Source of the DNA: a virus
Direction: 5' to 3' (one strand)
DNA: 55,037 bases
Virus record (IMG/VR): IMGVR_UViG_3300005253_003498
Coordinates: 1-55,037 of that record
The position numbers and the translations under genes are program-made. Of this stretch, positions 7,564 through 15,828 are shown in pieces. The notes beneath the pieces were generated by a model that saw only the letters and a program-made list of their open reading frames with translations, was not told the DNA's origin and did no database searches. How positions within the stretch are numbered: the stretch's first letter is position 1; every line of letters begins with the position of its first letter.

Positions 7564-8118
7564 TCAGGCATACGTCGTCCGAATTGCCTCTATGATTTCA
7601 TCCTTCAAGTGGGCGTCACCTAAGTCGATTTCCTCTTGCTCCGCAAGCGCCCTAAGATCAGCAACAGTCATACGATTCAGGTTGCTAACAGGATCGTCAA
7701 TAGACTGAATCGTAGACAGCATCTCAAACTTCTGCCCTGAAGGGGTATTGTGCTTACTCAGGTCCTTATCCGTCTCGATGATATCACCGGTATAGTAGAC
7801 TCCATCACCCTCGACACGTTCTATACCAGGAACCTCAACAAGCGCGATGGGTTTCACAGTCTTGTCCTGCAAAACTCCCCTGAGAATCTTCCACGTAGTC
7901 TTAGCAGACTTGTCGATGGGTTGAAACGTAGATACCCTTTCAAACCTTTGCCCTCCAGGGGTATTGTGTTGACTCAGATCCTTATCCGTCTCAACAACAT
8001 CCCCTGCGTAATACTCCCCATCGCCCTCTACCCGCTTCACACCAGGAACATCAACCAACGAAACAGGCTTTACAGTCTTATCCTGCATGACCCCTCTAAG
8101 AACTTTCCACTCAGCCAT
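7564..8118 (-). CDS. duplicated-domain protein with C-terminal SAP/HeH-like helix pair
   Basis: The start is the ATG 7 bases after TTGGAG (an upstream in-frame ATG has no such site), giving 184 residues. Residues 2-66 and 72-136 are two copies of one beta domain: WKVLRGVMQDKTVKPVSL against WKILRGVLQDKTVKPIAL, then QHNTPGGQRFE against KHNTPSGQKFE. The C-terminal 40 residues (MTVADLRALAEQEEIDLGDA) form a helix-extension-helix of the SAP/Rho-N type often found at the ends of phage head proteins. Its location after the capsid gene suggests a minor head component. Confidence 0.75.
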   Translation of the reverse strand: MAEWKVLRGVMQDKTVKPVSLVDVPGVKRVEGDGEYYAGDVVETDKDLSQHNTPGGQRFERVSTFQPIDKSAKTTWKILRGVLQDKTVKPIALVEVPGIERVEGDGVYYTGDIIETDKDLSKHNTPSGQKFEMLSTIQSIDDPVSNLNRMTVADLRALAEQEEIDLGDAHLKDEIIEAIRTTYA

Positions 8119-8202
8119 GGTATTGCTCCAATTACTAAAAGACAAGTCAACAGAAAATTCCCTTGTAGCTGCTACCCCGAGCCAGCTACAAGAGGGGTGA
8201 TA

Positions 8203-9435
8203 TTACGCAATCGTTCCGTGAACGATAGCGCACTTACGGCTTGACGTGCTCTGCCCAACATACTGAGATCGTAGATCAGGGACCTTGATCCCCATGACCC
8301 TCAACATCGTTTGAGCACCACCGTCCTTTGTCCATTGCACGGTCATGAAATCCATTCCATTCACGGCTCGTACAGTTTCACTGGTCATCTGCACTAGCAG
8401 CAGCTCATTAGCGCTCGTGAACATGTCAAGGGACACAACTCGTTTGATCTTCTTGATCTGCTCAACTCGCTGTAACACCGTCATCGTCGGAGCCGCAGCA
8501 TAACCCGTGTCAGCAAAAACGAAGTAATCCCTTGCCAGAAACTGATCCCAAGTAGTCGAGTAGTAGAGCACGAAGGGACCAAAATACTTCTGAGCTCTTG
8601 CAAGCTCGATCATCGCGATGATTTCATTCACGAACGTTTGAGCTACAAAGGACCCGCTAGTTGTAATGTCCGTCTTCGTGATTCTATCCGGCTGCGTCCT
8701 GAAGCCATAGATACCACGGTTAGAGAAGTCCGTTGACGACCCAATCTTCAGAGTGGAGTAGTCGACCATACCGATAGTCATCTTCTCCAAAGTCTCGGAA
8801 CACCTACGACCGGATGCCTCAATAAGAGAAGTGTCCAGAGGCATACTACCGTTACGAGACTGGGCCAGTCGACGCTGGGAGATACTAGCTCCAGCGTGGA
8901 TGATGGGCAGCGGCAGAATATCCGGGGTGAAGAGAGGGGCATCAGACATGTCATCCGATAGCGTGTCCATGTCCACCTTAGCATCTCCGGGATCAGTCAT
9001 CGTATCCTTAATCAAGGCCGTGACTGCCATACCATCGAAGCCACCGTATGTATTCGCAGCAGCAAGGTCATTCCAGGCATTAAGCCTATCCCTTGAAGCC
9101 TTGATGACGGCCCTATCGATCCGTTGCCAAGTGTGGTGGGGCAACGCCGAAGCGTTGAACGTAAACGGAACCATCCCGTTGTTGACGAGCGTTCGCAAAG
9201 GGATGTGCTTGCTCTCGGGCTCTTGTTCTCCGGCTTTGTTCGTGATAAACCGCCCGGTCTTTATCACACAATACTTATTCCCATCATTCTGAATGACGGG
9301 TCGTAGGATACCCGGATCGAATCCTACTCTCGATTCCAAGGTGAGTTGACCAGAAGCAATGCCTTTCGCGAGACTACCATGGCCCTCACCGTTGACAATA
9401 AAGTCAATCTCTACCTGATCAATGAATCCTGACAT
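8203..9435 (-). CDS. major capsid protein (HK97-fold)
   Basis: This 410-residue protein has the strongest ribosome-binding site in the region (AGAAGGAG, 8 bases before ATG). The N-terminal 100 residues are beta/loop. A helix-rich P-domain follows (ASRDRLNAWNDLAAANTYGG), with PLFTPDILPLPIIHAGASIS and a C-terminal A-domain-like part (LARDYFVFADTGYAAAPTM, DLRSQYVGQSTSSRK). It sits downstream of a protease/scaffold and a decoration-like gene, the canonical order for HK97-type capsids. I am confident of the role but not of the precise subfamily. Confidence 0.85.
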   Translation of the reverse strand: MSGFIDQVEIDFIVNGEGHGSLAKGIASGQLTLESRVGFDPGILRPVIQNDGNKYCVIKTGRFITNKAGEQEPESKHIPLRTLVNNGMVPFTFNASALPHHTWQRIDRAVIKASRDRLNAWNDLAAANTYGGFDGMAVTALIKDTMTDPGDAKVDMDTLSDDMSDAPLFTPDILPLPIIHAGASISQRRLAQSRNGSMPLDTSLIEASGRRCSETLEKMTIGMVDYSTLKIGSSTDFSNRGIYGFRTQPDRITKTDITTSGSFVAQTFVNEIIAMIELARAQKYFGPFVLYYSTTWDQFLARDYFVFADTGYAAAPTMTVLQRVEQIKKIKRVVSLDMFTSANELLLVQMTSETVRAVNGMDFMTVQWTKDGGAQTMLRVMGIKVPDLRSQYVGQSTSSRKCAIVHGTIA

Positions 9436-9494
9436 CGTTTCTTTCTCCTTCTGGAGGTTAGTTCTCCGTGAAGCTGATTGCTAGCTATATGAGG

Positions 9495-10004
9495 TTACGC
9501 GCCACCCTCACCGTTGAACCGACACCAAATCCAGTGATCTGCCGTGGGATCGGTCACAACTTCCAAAGCGGTGAACGGGTGCGCTTCCGCATTGGAATCA
9601 GCGGTTAGAAGTTTACCAGTGCCGTCGTCAACCATCATCTCTTCCCCGATGGCAAAATCGTCGCCAGTGCCAGCAACATCCTCAACGAGGATATTAAATT
9701 GCTCACCCATGACGGGCCAGTAGATCCTGCCCAGCTCGTCGTCTACGTAGGACCGCGAGTAGATGCCACCCTGCTGATCGTACTCAAGCAGAATCGCGAT
9801 GGCCTTGCGGTCACCGTCGTTTGAGACGTACTGACCACTACTTGCGGCCTGCGTACCGTAGACGGCATAGTGGAAGAGGCCACCGACTTCAGCCGTAGTC
9901 GGCTCAATCTCCATTATCGTTCCAGGCTTTGGGGTGCCGACGACATACACGTCCTCAAATACACCGCGCGGCTTTGACGTAACAAGAATTCGTGTCCCCT
10001 TCAT
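9495..10004 (-). CDS. capsid decoration/stabilisation-like protein
   Basis: This 169-residue beta-rich protein contains EDVYVVGTPKPGTIMEIEP, a central RKAIAILLEYDQQGG and a C-terminal GTDDxA-like acidic patch (GTGDDFAIGEEMMVDDGTG). AGGAG lies 7 bases before the ATG. Small beta-barrel proteins between prohead protease and major capsid are usually head-decoration proteins binding capsid three-folds. The assignment rests on fold composition and gene order. Confidence 0.7.
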   Translation of the reverse strand: MKGTRILVTSKPRGVFEDVYVVGTPKPGTIMEIEPTTAEVGGLFHYAVYGTQAASSGQYVSNDGDRKAIAILLEYDQQGGIYSRSYVDDELGRIYWPVMGEQFNILVEDVAGTGDDFAIGEEMMVDDGTGKLLTADSNAEAHPFTALEVVTDPTADHWIWCRFNGEGGA

Positions 10005-10066
10005 GGGATTCTCCTATTTGAAAGTCATGTTTGTTTCGATAAGTGAGTCCTGGCCGCCAGAGGCTC

Positions 10067-11575
10067 TCAGTTCTTGTCCGACTCATCTTTGATGTAGTCG
10101 TTAGGCAAACCGAACGGCGCAAAGTTTTCCTCTGCGTTAGATGAAGATGACCCGGGAGCCGGTGACCCAGACCAGTTGGCTACGGGCACTTGCTTGTCCT
10201 CAGGTAGAATGGCAACCATGTCTTGAAGATCACCGAGGCTCTTCTTCAGGAACCTATCAGACAATCGTGCTTGGTGCTGTTCGTCCTTGACGTTTGCCAC
10301 GAGTTGCTTGACAAGCGCACTCTTCTGCTTGCTCTTCTCAGCACGCGCAAACTCCAGATCCTCTCGCACGCTCTCAGGCGCCGTCGCCAACCACTCAGCC
10401 TCAGTCGGTGGAGCGTTCTGGTTTGCTACGGGTTCCTTCTCCTTTTCCTTCGGCTTCATCACCCAATCGTTCTTCTCCTCGCTCCAGACATGGTTGTTGC
10501 CACCCGGATCGGTAACCCCCTTCTTCATGGCGTTCGTGAGAACCTCGTGCCGCTTCTTTTCAGCGACCTCCTTTTCGCCGTGCTCCTTCATCGCAGTCAG
10601 CTTGTTATCACTGAGAGCACTGAGCATCTCCCGATCCTCTTCTTCCCAACAGCATGTATTGGCAATGAGGTCATCCACGATCTTTTTCTTTTGGTTGTCG
10701 CTAAGAGACATCTTCTGTCCTCCAGTGTTTGTAGTTACCTTCCACTGAGTAATTCTTGTAACTTCAACAGGAAGCAGATCACTCAGGGACACTTTGTCTT
10801 TTGCTCTTGAAAACCCTAACCGAAAATGCTTTCCGTTGAAAGCATAGATCACTTTATTCTGGAATGTATCGACCACCCAGGGATCTTCCACGTCAGTTGA
10901 TCCACTACCAAATCGCTCCTTGAGCTTCACACTAAGACTTGTGCGTAGGTCATCGTGCGACAGCTCATTATCGGTAATCCCCAACAACTGATTGATCTTC
11001 CCAATCGCGCTTGCGTTGATGGAGTTTGCTAACACCCCACAACCATCTTCTAGCGAGCAGGCTCCAACCTGATCAAGTAGAATCGCTAGATGGTCTGGAC
11101 GGTAGTTGCGAGCAATGAAGGAATAAGGAGTTCCATTGAAAGCTGCTCCTTTGTCTACCGGCTCACTCGTGGCAATCAGCCCCGTGCTCAATTCAATCGG
11201 CTTTCCTGCCTCAAGAGATTGCATGATACGATCATCTACCTGCGACGTCTTCTCAACATCAAACCAACCTTCGGCAGTCAACTTGCCGTTGGCGTTAGCT
11301 TGAAACAGATGCCCAACACCTTGCGCATCAAGTATACTAGGACTACGAGCGGAGACGAATTGACCACTATCGTCTACCGGATGGTCAACCACCAACGGAA
11401 TGCCATTCCAGGCATCTACGTTCTTGGCAATCTCATCAGACGAATATAGCAGTGGACCACAAGAACCGTTGAGAACTCCCGGAACGATAAGCGTTACAGG
11501 AGCTACGAGAAATTGCCTACCGTCGAACGTCTCTCGACGGGTTTTCCCAGCTAGGTTAGATACGAGCGTTTCCAT
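10067..11575 (-). CDS. DUF2213-type prohead protease fused to scaffold
   Basis: This is a 502-residue protein. Residues 15-200 match the DUF2213 pattern: TFDGRQFLVAPVTLIVPGVL, GIPLVVDHPVDDSGQF, GWFDVEKTSQVDDRI, IELSTGLI and ARNYRPDHLAILLDQVGACS. This family is taken to be a phage prohead serine protease. The C-terminal half is charged and helical (KKKIVDDLIANT, EVAEKKRHEVLTNAM), as expected of an internal scaffold cleaved during maturation. No Shine-Dalgarno precedes the ATG; a promoter -10 ends 9 bases upstream, suggesting a leaderless mRNA. It heads the capsid operon. Confidence 0.85.
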   Translation of the reverse strand: METLVSNLAGKTRRETFDGRQFLVAPVTLIVPGVLNGSCGPLLYSSDEIAKNVDAWNGIPLVVDHPVDDSGQFVSARSPSILDAQGVGHLFQANANGKLTAEGWFDVEKTSQVDDRIMQSLEAGKPIELSTGLIATSEPVDKGAAFNGTPYSFIARNYRPDHLAILLDQVGACSLEDGCGVLANSINASAIGKINQLLGITDNELSHDDLRTSLSVKLKERFGSGSTDVEDPWVVDTFQNKVIYAFNGKHFRLGFSRAKDKVSLSDLLPVEVTRITQWKVTTNTGGQKMSLSDNQKKKIVDDLIANTCCWEEEDREMLSALSDNKLTAMKEHGEKEVAEKKRHEVLTNAMKKGVTDPGGNNHVWSEEKNDWVMKPKEKEKEPVANQNAPPTEAEWLATAPESVREDLEFARAEKSKQKSALVKQLVANVKDEQHQARLSDRFLKKSLGDLQDMVAILPEDKQVPVANWSGSPAPGSSSSNAEENFAPFGLPNDYIKDESDKN

Positions 11576-11583
11576 GCCCGAAG

Positions 11584-11611
11584 TTTATAGCTTATCCTCA
11601 ACCCGTGTAAA
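11584..11611 (-). promoter_or_regulatory. sigma70-like promoter of capsid operon, apparently leaderless
   Basis: On the minus strand TTTACA (11611-11606), a 16-base spacer and TATAAA (11589-11584) are seen. The start codon of the protease/scaffold gene begins 9 bases after the -10, so transcription would start about at the ATG. Confidence 0.6.
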
Positions 11612-11672
11612 GGCCAACCTGTAAGGTTTAACGCTTATACGTTAAGGACCTAAGCCCATACACAGCGGCAAC

Positions 11673-11957
11673 TTAGGTGCGGCGGGAGATTATTTTGACG
11701 TGGCGGTAGTGAATAGCTCTTTTGTGCAATTCGCAGATGATGTCTTCTCCCCTTAGCCGCAGCGTCTTACGGATGTTGCAGATATGGACTCTCACCGCAG
11801 ACAGCTCAGTCATCTCATCTGGCAAGCATCCATGTAACTCCTTGCGCGTGTGCGGCTGCCCGTCTGCGAGCACACAGAGGATAGCGTTCTGAGTCTTCGT
11901 AAAACTGTTGTCAGTCACGCTAGTAGATCCTATCTGGAAGGTGTTCGGGGGGATCAT
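11673..11957 (-). CDS. winged-helix (OmpR-type) DNA-binding protein
   Basis: This 94-residue protein has FTKTQNAILCVLADGQPHTRKEL, then a helix and SAVRVHICNIRKTLRLRGEDI, ending with a beta wing (CELHKRAIHYRHVKI). This is the Trans_reg_C winged-helix layout of response-regulator effector domains, without a receiver domain. It lies just upstream of the capsid operon promoter and could be a late-gene regulator. The operon position and fold are visible; the target is inference. Confidence 0.75.
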   Translation of the reverse strand: MIPPNTFQIGSTSVTDNSFTKTQNAILCVLADGQPHTRKELHGCLPDEMTELSAVRVHICNIRKTLRLRGEDIICELHKRAIHYRHVKIISRRT

Positions 11958-12153
11958 CTTGAAAGATTACCGTTCCACCTAGCAGATCGATAGCCCTCTC
12001 CGCGATCGTCAGGTCCGGATTTGGATACTCAGGGCCGATGTCCTCCGTGGGTATCTCAGTGTTCAGTCTCTTAGCCAGTTGCTTGTCATCTGAGTCCCAA
12101 CGTCTATCCTCGACTATTGCAAGGCTCCCCCCAAAATCAACTACAACTCTCAT
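11920..12153 (-). CDS. hypothetical protein
   Basis: This 77-residue acidic protein (MRVVVDFGGSLAIVEDRRW ... AERAIDLLGGTVIF) is joined to the head-morphogenesis gene by an ATGA overlap. It overlaps the winged-helix gene by 38 bases. A single beta-alpha unit is predicted. Function unknown. If the upstream giant protein is toxin-like, an immunity or chaperone role for this coupled small gene is possible but untested. Confidence 0.65.
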   Translation of the reverse strand: MRVVVDFGGSLAIVEDRRWDSDDKQLAKRLNTEIPTEDIGPEYPNPDLTIAERAIDLLGGTVIFQDDPPEHLPDRIY

Positions 12154-15100
12154 AGGAAATCTCCTCTTACAATACTAGCTATAAAATCAAATAGCCCTTT
12201 GTCGTCCTTAGCCAACTTCAATGGGTTCGTCGCGTATTCCGCCAGCCCCATCGACACTACTTCAGTGCTTCCATAACTGTACACCTTCCCTATATAGTTA
12301 CTCGTCCACTTCCCTCCATCAGTTCTAGGCTTATAGAATTCAGTAAGACCATAATTTTCTCCTAGGTGTATTTGCTCCGCCCCCTTAGTTCTCCTGTGGA
12401 GGAAATCTTGAGCAGCTTTCGTATTCTTGCGTTTACGTCCTTCTAACCAGTGACCCATCTCATGTATCATCGTCTTTTTGTTAGCAGCCGTGTCAACACT
12501 AGCACCAAAAGCATTATAATGGCTACGGCCTTTGATGTCATTCACAACGAGCGTCGTGTTGTCCAACACCTCTTTTGTCACCACATCTTCAAACGCCTTT
12601 ACACCATCCTTGACAGTTTTCTGAGCGCCCTTGTAACTGATCTTAACTTTTGACCGAGCGTCCGGGTTCAGTCGTACCAGCTTCTTCATCGCTAGCTCAT
12701 CTACCTTGTTTAGTTTCCTGATGCCTGCCTCAAAGTTCCCAAGAGCTTTACCATGTTTTTGCAACTCTTGCTTAGCTGCTTTCGTAGCTATAGGGTCCTT
12801 GACTGCTGCCAAAGTTTTCATTTTGTTCCTAGCCGCAACGACCTCAGGATGATCCCAAGCAGATCCTCTCAAGACAACATGAAGATCCACCTTAGCAGCC
12901 ACGTACGCCTTCTTATCCACCATATCTCTTACCAGATCATTGTACCTAGCCTTCGCCTTTCCGTGAGCAGTATTCAGTCCTCTTCTTGTAGCTCTCTCCT
13001 TGATCCCTCTAGCAACACCCTTGTCAACTATCAATGTCGCCTCATCCGCCACGGCCTGCCCTGTTAGATATCCTTTAGGGCTAGGTAACTTCGTATCCGG
13101 CACAAACGGCTTAGGCTTAGGCTTGACTGCAATCCCTGCAGGCTCAGGCTTAGTCCTAGGTTTTGGTCCAGGCTTAGGGGGCTTTGGCTTAGGCTTAGGC
13201 TTAGGCTTGACTCCACCACCCTTTGCTCGCTTTTTAGCTATAGCCTTGAGTTCAGCCAGCCGTTTACGAACTTGCTCAACTTCCAAGACTTCCACATTAG
13301 TTGCCGCCCCTAGTTTGATCTTCTTGTTCAACGAAGTACGAATCTTCGCGAGCCGACCAAACTCCAATCTCTCGGCCTTAGTGAACTGTTCAGTAATCTC
13401 CCGTGGAAGACTCTTTACAACACCAGGGCCAATCTTCCTTGTCAATCTTAACGGTGGCTTCTCAATAGGAACCCAAGCCTTGATTTTTTCTTGCCCCCGG
13501 GATCTTGCTAATGCTGCCCTATGCCTACCATCGTAGATAGTCCCGTCTCTACCAACGATAATTTCTCCCTTTCGTAGATTAGCTCTACCGGCTATCACGT
13601 CAATATCGTCCAAACCCTTCAGGTCCGCTATACTGACTTCAGCAGACACAAAGAACTCCGACTCCTTCGCTAAGTCCCGCTTGATAGCTTGTATATCAAG
13701 CGCAGCATCCGTATTCTGGTCCATAATTTCGGCCACTCGACCAGACGGAAGTTTCTTCCCAGGTGTATTTGTAGGTAAAATCAAATCAGGCTTTACTCTC
13801 GTAGGAGCTTCTTCTTTAACCTTCACCTTTGGAGCGTCTAACACACTCTTCGGCCGTACCTTTACAATTCTCTTATCCGCTCCAGGCCATGGCGACCTAT
13901 CCTTCTGTTCCGCTAGAGTGCGCCTACTGCGCTTTGGCATCTCAGCCCGGATTGAGTCGTTGCGCGCTTTCTGCACCTTCGCCTTACCACGAATCTGACC
14001 CTTCTTAGACTCACCGACGTTCGCCGGGATGAAACTACACCTACAATTCGGATGTCTCGGGAGGATACCTCTAGCCTCCTTGATCTTCAGCACGGTGCTC
14101 TCAAGTGGTTGACAGAGCTGGCACACACGGTCATCACCAGCCGTGCTCCACTCCACCATCACACCAACCTCAGTCACACCCAACGACTCTAAGGCATCTA
14201 ATTGGCCCTCTGCGTGCGCGCGTATGGTCTCAGTCCTGGCTATCGTCAATGCCCTAGATTGTATGCCGCGCCTCTTTGTAAATCCGATACCCTCCTTGAT
14301 CATCGTCCTAGCTATACCACGAGGGTTCTGACCCATAGCAAGTCCCTGAGCCAGAGCCTGCGTCATTTTCGTGCTTATCGTGCTAGAAATACCCTCCAGG
14401 CTGGTAAACACTCTTCCTGCAAGGAGCTTAACCTTTTGAATTGCAACAGGTCTACCAAACGATTGCCGTAGAAACTCCTCACGAGTGCCTCGAAAGAACT
14501 CCCCCTCTTTACCGCTCCAAAGAGCAGGCTTACGCACGTCGTCAAACGCTCTACCCGCCCCCTTCTTGTAAGCCTCTTCAACGAAGCTGGTCCAGTAGGC
14601 ATCCTCTAGACTAGTCTGAGCCACCAAAATGTCGGCTTCGACTTGCGTACCTATCCACTTACGAAACGACTCAACCTTTTGTGGATCAGTCTGAAAAGCC
14701 CATCGCGTATTGCCGACTATCTCTCTAGGGGTATATACTTCTCCAGCAGCGCTACCAGCTCCGACATCTTCTCGGTTGTTCTTTTCTTCATCTCGCCTAT
14801 CTCCGTTAATTGGTTTCCTACTGTTTCCAATGCTCCTAACCTCTTCTTTTCCAATGTCGCAACACTCATCTCCGTTAGTTGGTCTACCTTCTTCTCCAAC
14901 TCCTCCAGCTTCACCCACAGATCCAGCGTTGAATAGGTCATCGCCTTGCTCCTTGTTACTTACTGTAAATTCACCTGTTCTGGTCTTCAGACCGAACGCA
15001 TCTTCTACTTCCACTAGCTGCCGTACTTTCCTGGCAATTATAATCAAGCGCCTACGGATCTCCGTCTCGAACATTCTACGGAGCGTAGTCGTCCTTGTAG

Positions 15101-15281
15101 GATCGGCTTTCAGCGGATTGCCCGGAACGATTGTAGTACGGTTTTCAACGAAGCCGGATGCGCGTATCGCACTACCTTGTTTTGCAGCACGTGCTCGCGC
15201 GCCTACGCCAGTGTAACACTTGCCGGACTTCCCCCACTTCCAGCCTGGCTTACCGCCGATCTGGCATGATTGGACAGGCAT
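12150..15281 (-). CDS. giant MuF-type head morphogenesis protein with ParB-like and zinc-metallopeptidase domains
   Basis: This is a 1043-residue protein. Residues about 200-420 are a phage Mu F/SPP1 gp7 head-morphogenesis domain (LTIARTETIRAHAEGQ, then DDRVCQLCQPLE and HPNCRCSF, a CxxC/CxC pair). Residues about 510-610 resemble a ParB/sulfiredoxin-like fold (DLKGLDDIDV, TIYDGRHRAALARSRGQ). A Lys-Pro repeat linker occupies about 685-735. The C-terminus has a HEMGHWLEG zincin motif near 940 and a downstream STEVVSMGLAEY that could give the third zinc ligand. MuF proteins enter the capsid and can carry effector domains, so the peptidase may be packaged and delivered. Confidence 0.85.
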   Translation of the reverse strand: MPVQSCQIGGKPGWKWGKSGKCYTGVGARARAAKQGSAIRASGFVENRTTIVPGNPLKADPTRTTTLRRMFETEIRRRLIIIARKVRQLVEVEDAFGLKTRTGEFTVSNKEQGDDLFNAGSVGEAGGVGEEGRPTNGDECCDIGKEEVRSIGNSRKPINGDRRDEEKNNREDVGAGSAAGEVYTPREIVGNTRWAFQTDPQKVESFRKWIGTQVEADILVAQTSLEDAYWTSFVEEAYKKGAGRAFDDVRKPALWSGKEGEFFRGTREEFLRQSFGRPVAIQKVKLLAGRVFTSLEGISSTISTKMTQALAQGLAMGQNPRGIARTMIKEGIGFTKRRGIQSRALTIARTETIRAHAEGQLDALESLGVTEVGVMVEWSTAGDDRVCQLCQPLESTVLKIKEARGILPRHPNCRCSFIPANVGESKKGQIRGKAKVQKARNDSIRAEMPKRSRRTLAEQKDRSPWPGADKRIVKVRPKSVLDAPKVKVKEEAPTRVKPDLILPTNTPGKKLPSGRVAEIMDQNTDAALDIQAIKRDLAKESEFFVSAEVSIADLKGLDDIDVIAGRANLRKGEIIVGRDGTIYDGRHRAALARSRGQEKIKAWVPIEKPPLRLTRKIGPGVVKSLPREITEQFTKAERLEFGRLAKIRTSLNKKIKLGAATNVEVLEVEQVRKRLAELKAIAKKRAKGGGVKPKPKPKPKPPKPGPKPRTKPEPAGIAVKPKPKPFVPDTKLPSPKGYLTGQAVADEATLIVDKGVARGIKERATRRGLNTAHGKAKARYNDLVRDMVDKKAYVAAKVDLHVVLRGSAWDHPEVVAARNKMKTLAAVKDPIATKAAKQELQKHGKALGNFEAGIRKLNKVDELAMKKLVRLNPDARSKVKISYKGAQKTVKDGVKAFEDVVTKEVLDNTTLVVNDIKGRSHYNAFGASVDTAANKKTMIHEMGHWLEGRKRKNTKAAQDFLHRRTKGAEQIHLGENYGLTEFYKPRTDGGKWTSNYIGKVYSYGSTEVVSMGLAEYATNPLKLAKDDKGLFDFIASIVRGDFL
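13184..13208. repeat. TTAGGC-type codon repeat
   Basis: Tandem GGCTTA units (with a second cluster at 13109-13124) are codon repeats encoding Lys-Pro steps in the linker of the head-morphogenesis protein. Confidence 0.8.
14717..14941 (-). CDS. nested coiled-coil gene inside the MuF gene (different frame)
   Basis: A 74-residue ORF lies wholly within the head-morphogenesis gene in another frame on the same strand. It has a strong AAGGAG 7 bases before its ATG. The product is a clean heptad coiled coil (LWVKLEELEKKVDQLTEM, then LTEIGEMKKRTTEKMSELV). In the same stretch the large protein (residues about 114-188) is low-complexity Gly/Glu/Asn and looks like the passive frame. An overlapping gene is the simplest reading. 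A frameshift or an inserted gene that kept the outer frame open are alternatives. Confidence 0.6.
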   Translation of the reverse strand: MTYSTLDLWVKLEELEKKVDQLTEMSVATLEKKRLGALETVGNQLTEIGEMKKRTTEKMSELVALLEKYIPLER

Positions 15282-15601
15282 CAGTCTACTCTTTCAAGTA
15301 ATTCTTCTGATTCAAGAATTTCTTTTACCAAAGAAGGGATACGATTAATATAATGAATGATCCCCCATCTTATACGAAATCTAATAAGTAAATCCGTTTG
15401 GTAATCCAACACAGCACCTTCTCTCGTGAATTCAGCTTTTCTACGTCCCTTGAATACTTTAGAAGGTAAGGTGTCTAATGACCTCCAATGTATAGAACTC
15501 CCAGTTGGAGACATTCCTACCACTTCCATACGACTCAAATAGACACCATCCAATCCTTTGAATACTCGCCAACCGATATCTCCAATCCTTATTTCAGGCA
15601 T
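15281..15601 (-). CDS. hypothetical protein between portal and head protein
   Basis: In this 106-residue protein the first half is beta (EIRIGDIGWRVFKGLDGVYL) and the second half helical (FRIRWGIIHYINRIPSLVKE). Both its start and its stop lie in TGATG overlaps, and the two junctions share an 18-base sequence. Function unknown; position suggests a minor head or portal-associated factor. Confidence 0.7.
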   Translation of the reverse strand: MPEIRIGDIGWRVFKGLDGVYLSRMEVVGMSPTGSSIHWRSLDTLPSKVFKGRRKAEFTREGAVLDYQTDLLIRFRIRWGIIHYINRIPSLVKEILESEELLERVD

Positions 15602-15828
15602 CAGTCTACTCTCTCAAAAAAGAAACCTTTGAGCTTCTGCAAACTCAACTTATACACTCGAGGCGCATAGCCCTTTTTGGCTCTTGGATTTCGTTTAGAA
15701 GGCTTCCGCTGAAGACGATCCTTCCACCTATCTCTGATCTTCGCAGTCTCTTCTGCTATCTGATCAGGCGTCGGTAGGTACGTCCCGCGCTTTTCTCCAC
15801 TGTCACTATCACCTTTTAGATCCACCAC
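15601..15828 (-). CDS. small basic protein downstream of portal
   Basis: The start chosen is GTG at 15828, 5 bases after GGGAGG; a longer ATG version from 15891 would overlap the portal gene by 83 bases. The ~75-residue product is Lys/Arg-rich (DRWKDRLQRKPSKRNPRAKK) and ends FFFERVD. It is tightly packed between portal and the next gene. A nucleic-acid- or scaffold-binding role is possible from charge only. Confidence 0.65.
   Translation of the reverse strand: MVDLKGDSDSGEKRGTYLPTPDQIAEETAKIRDRWKDRLQRKPSKRNPRAKKGYAPRVYKLSLQKLKGFFFERVD

Noticed and set aside
13109-13208. Telomere-like TTAGGC repeat
   Set aside because: It is in frame inside a gene and simply encodes Lys-Pro steps.
13000-13536. 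Plus-strand ORF of 178 residues with GLGLG repeats
   Set aside because: Antisense of the Lys-Pro linker repeats in the MuF gene.
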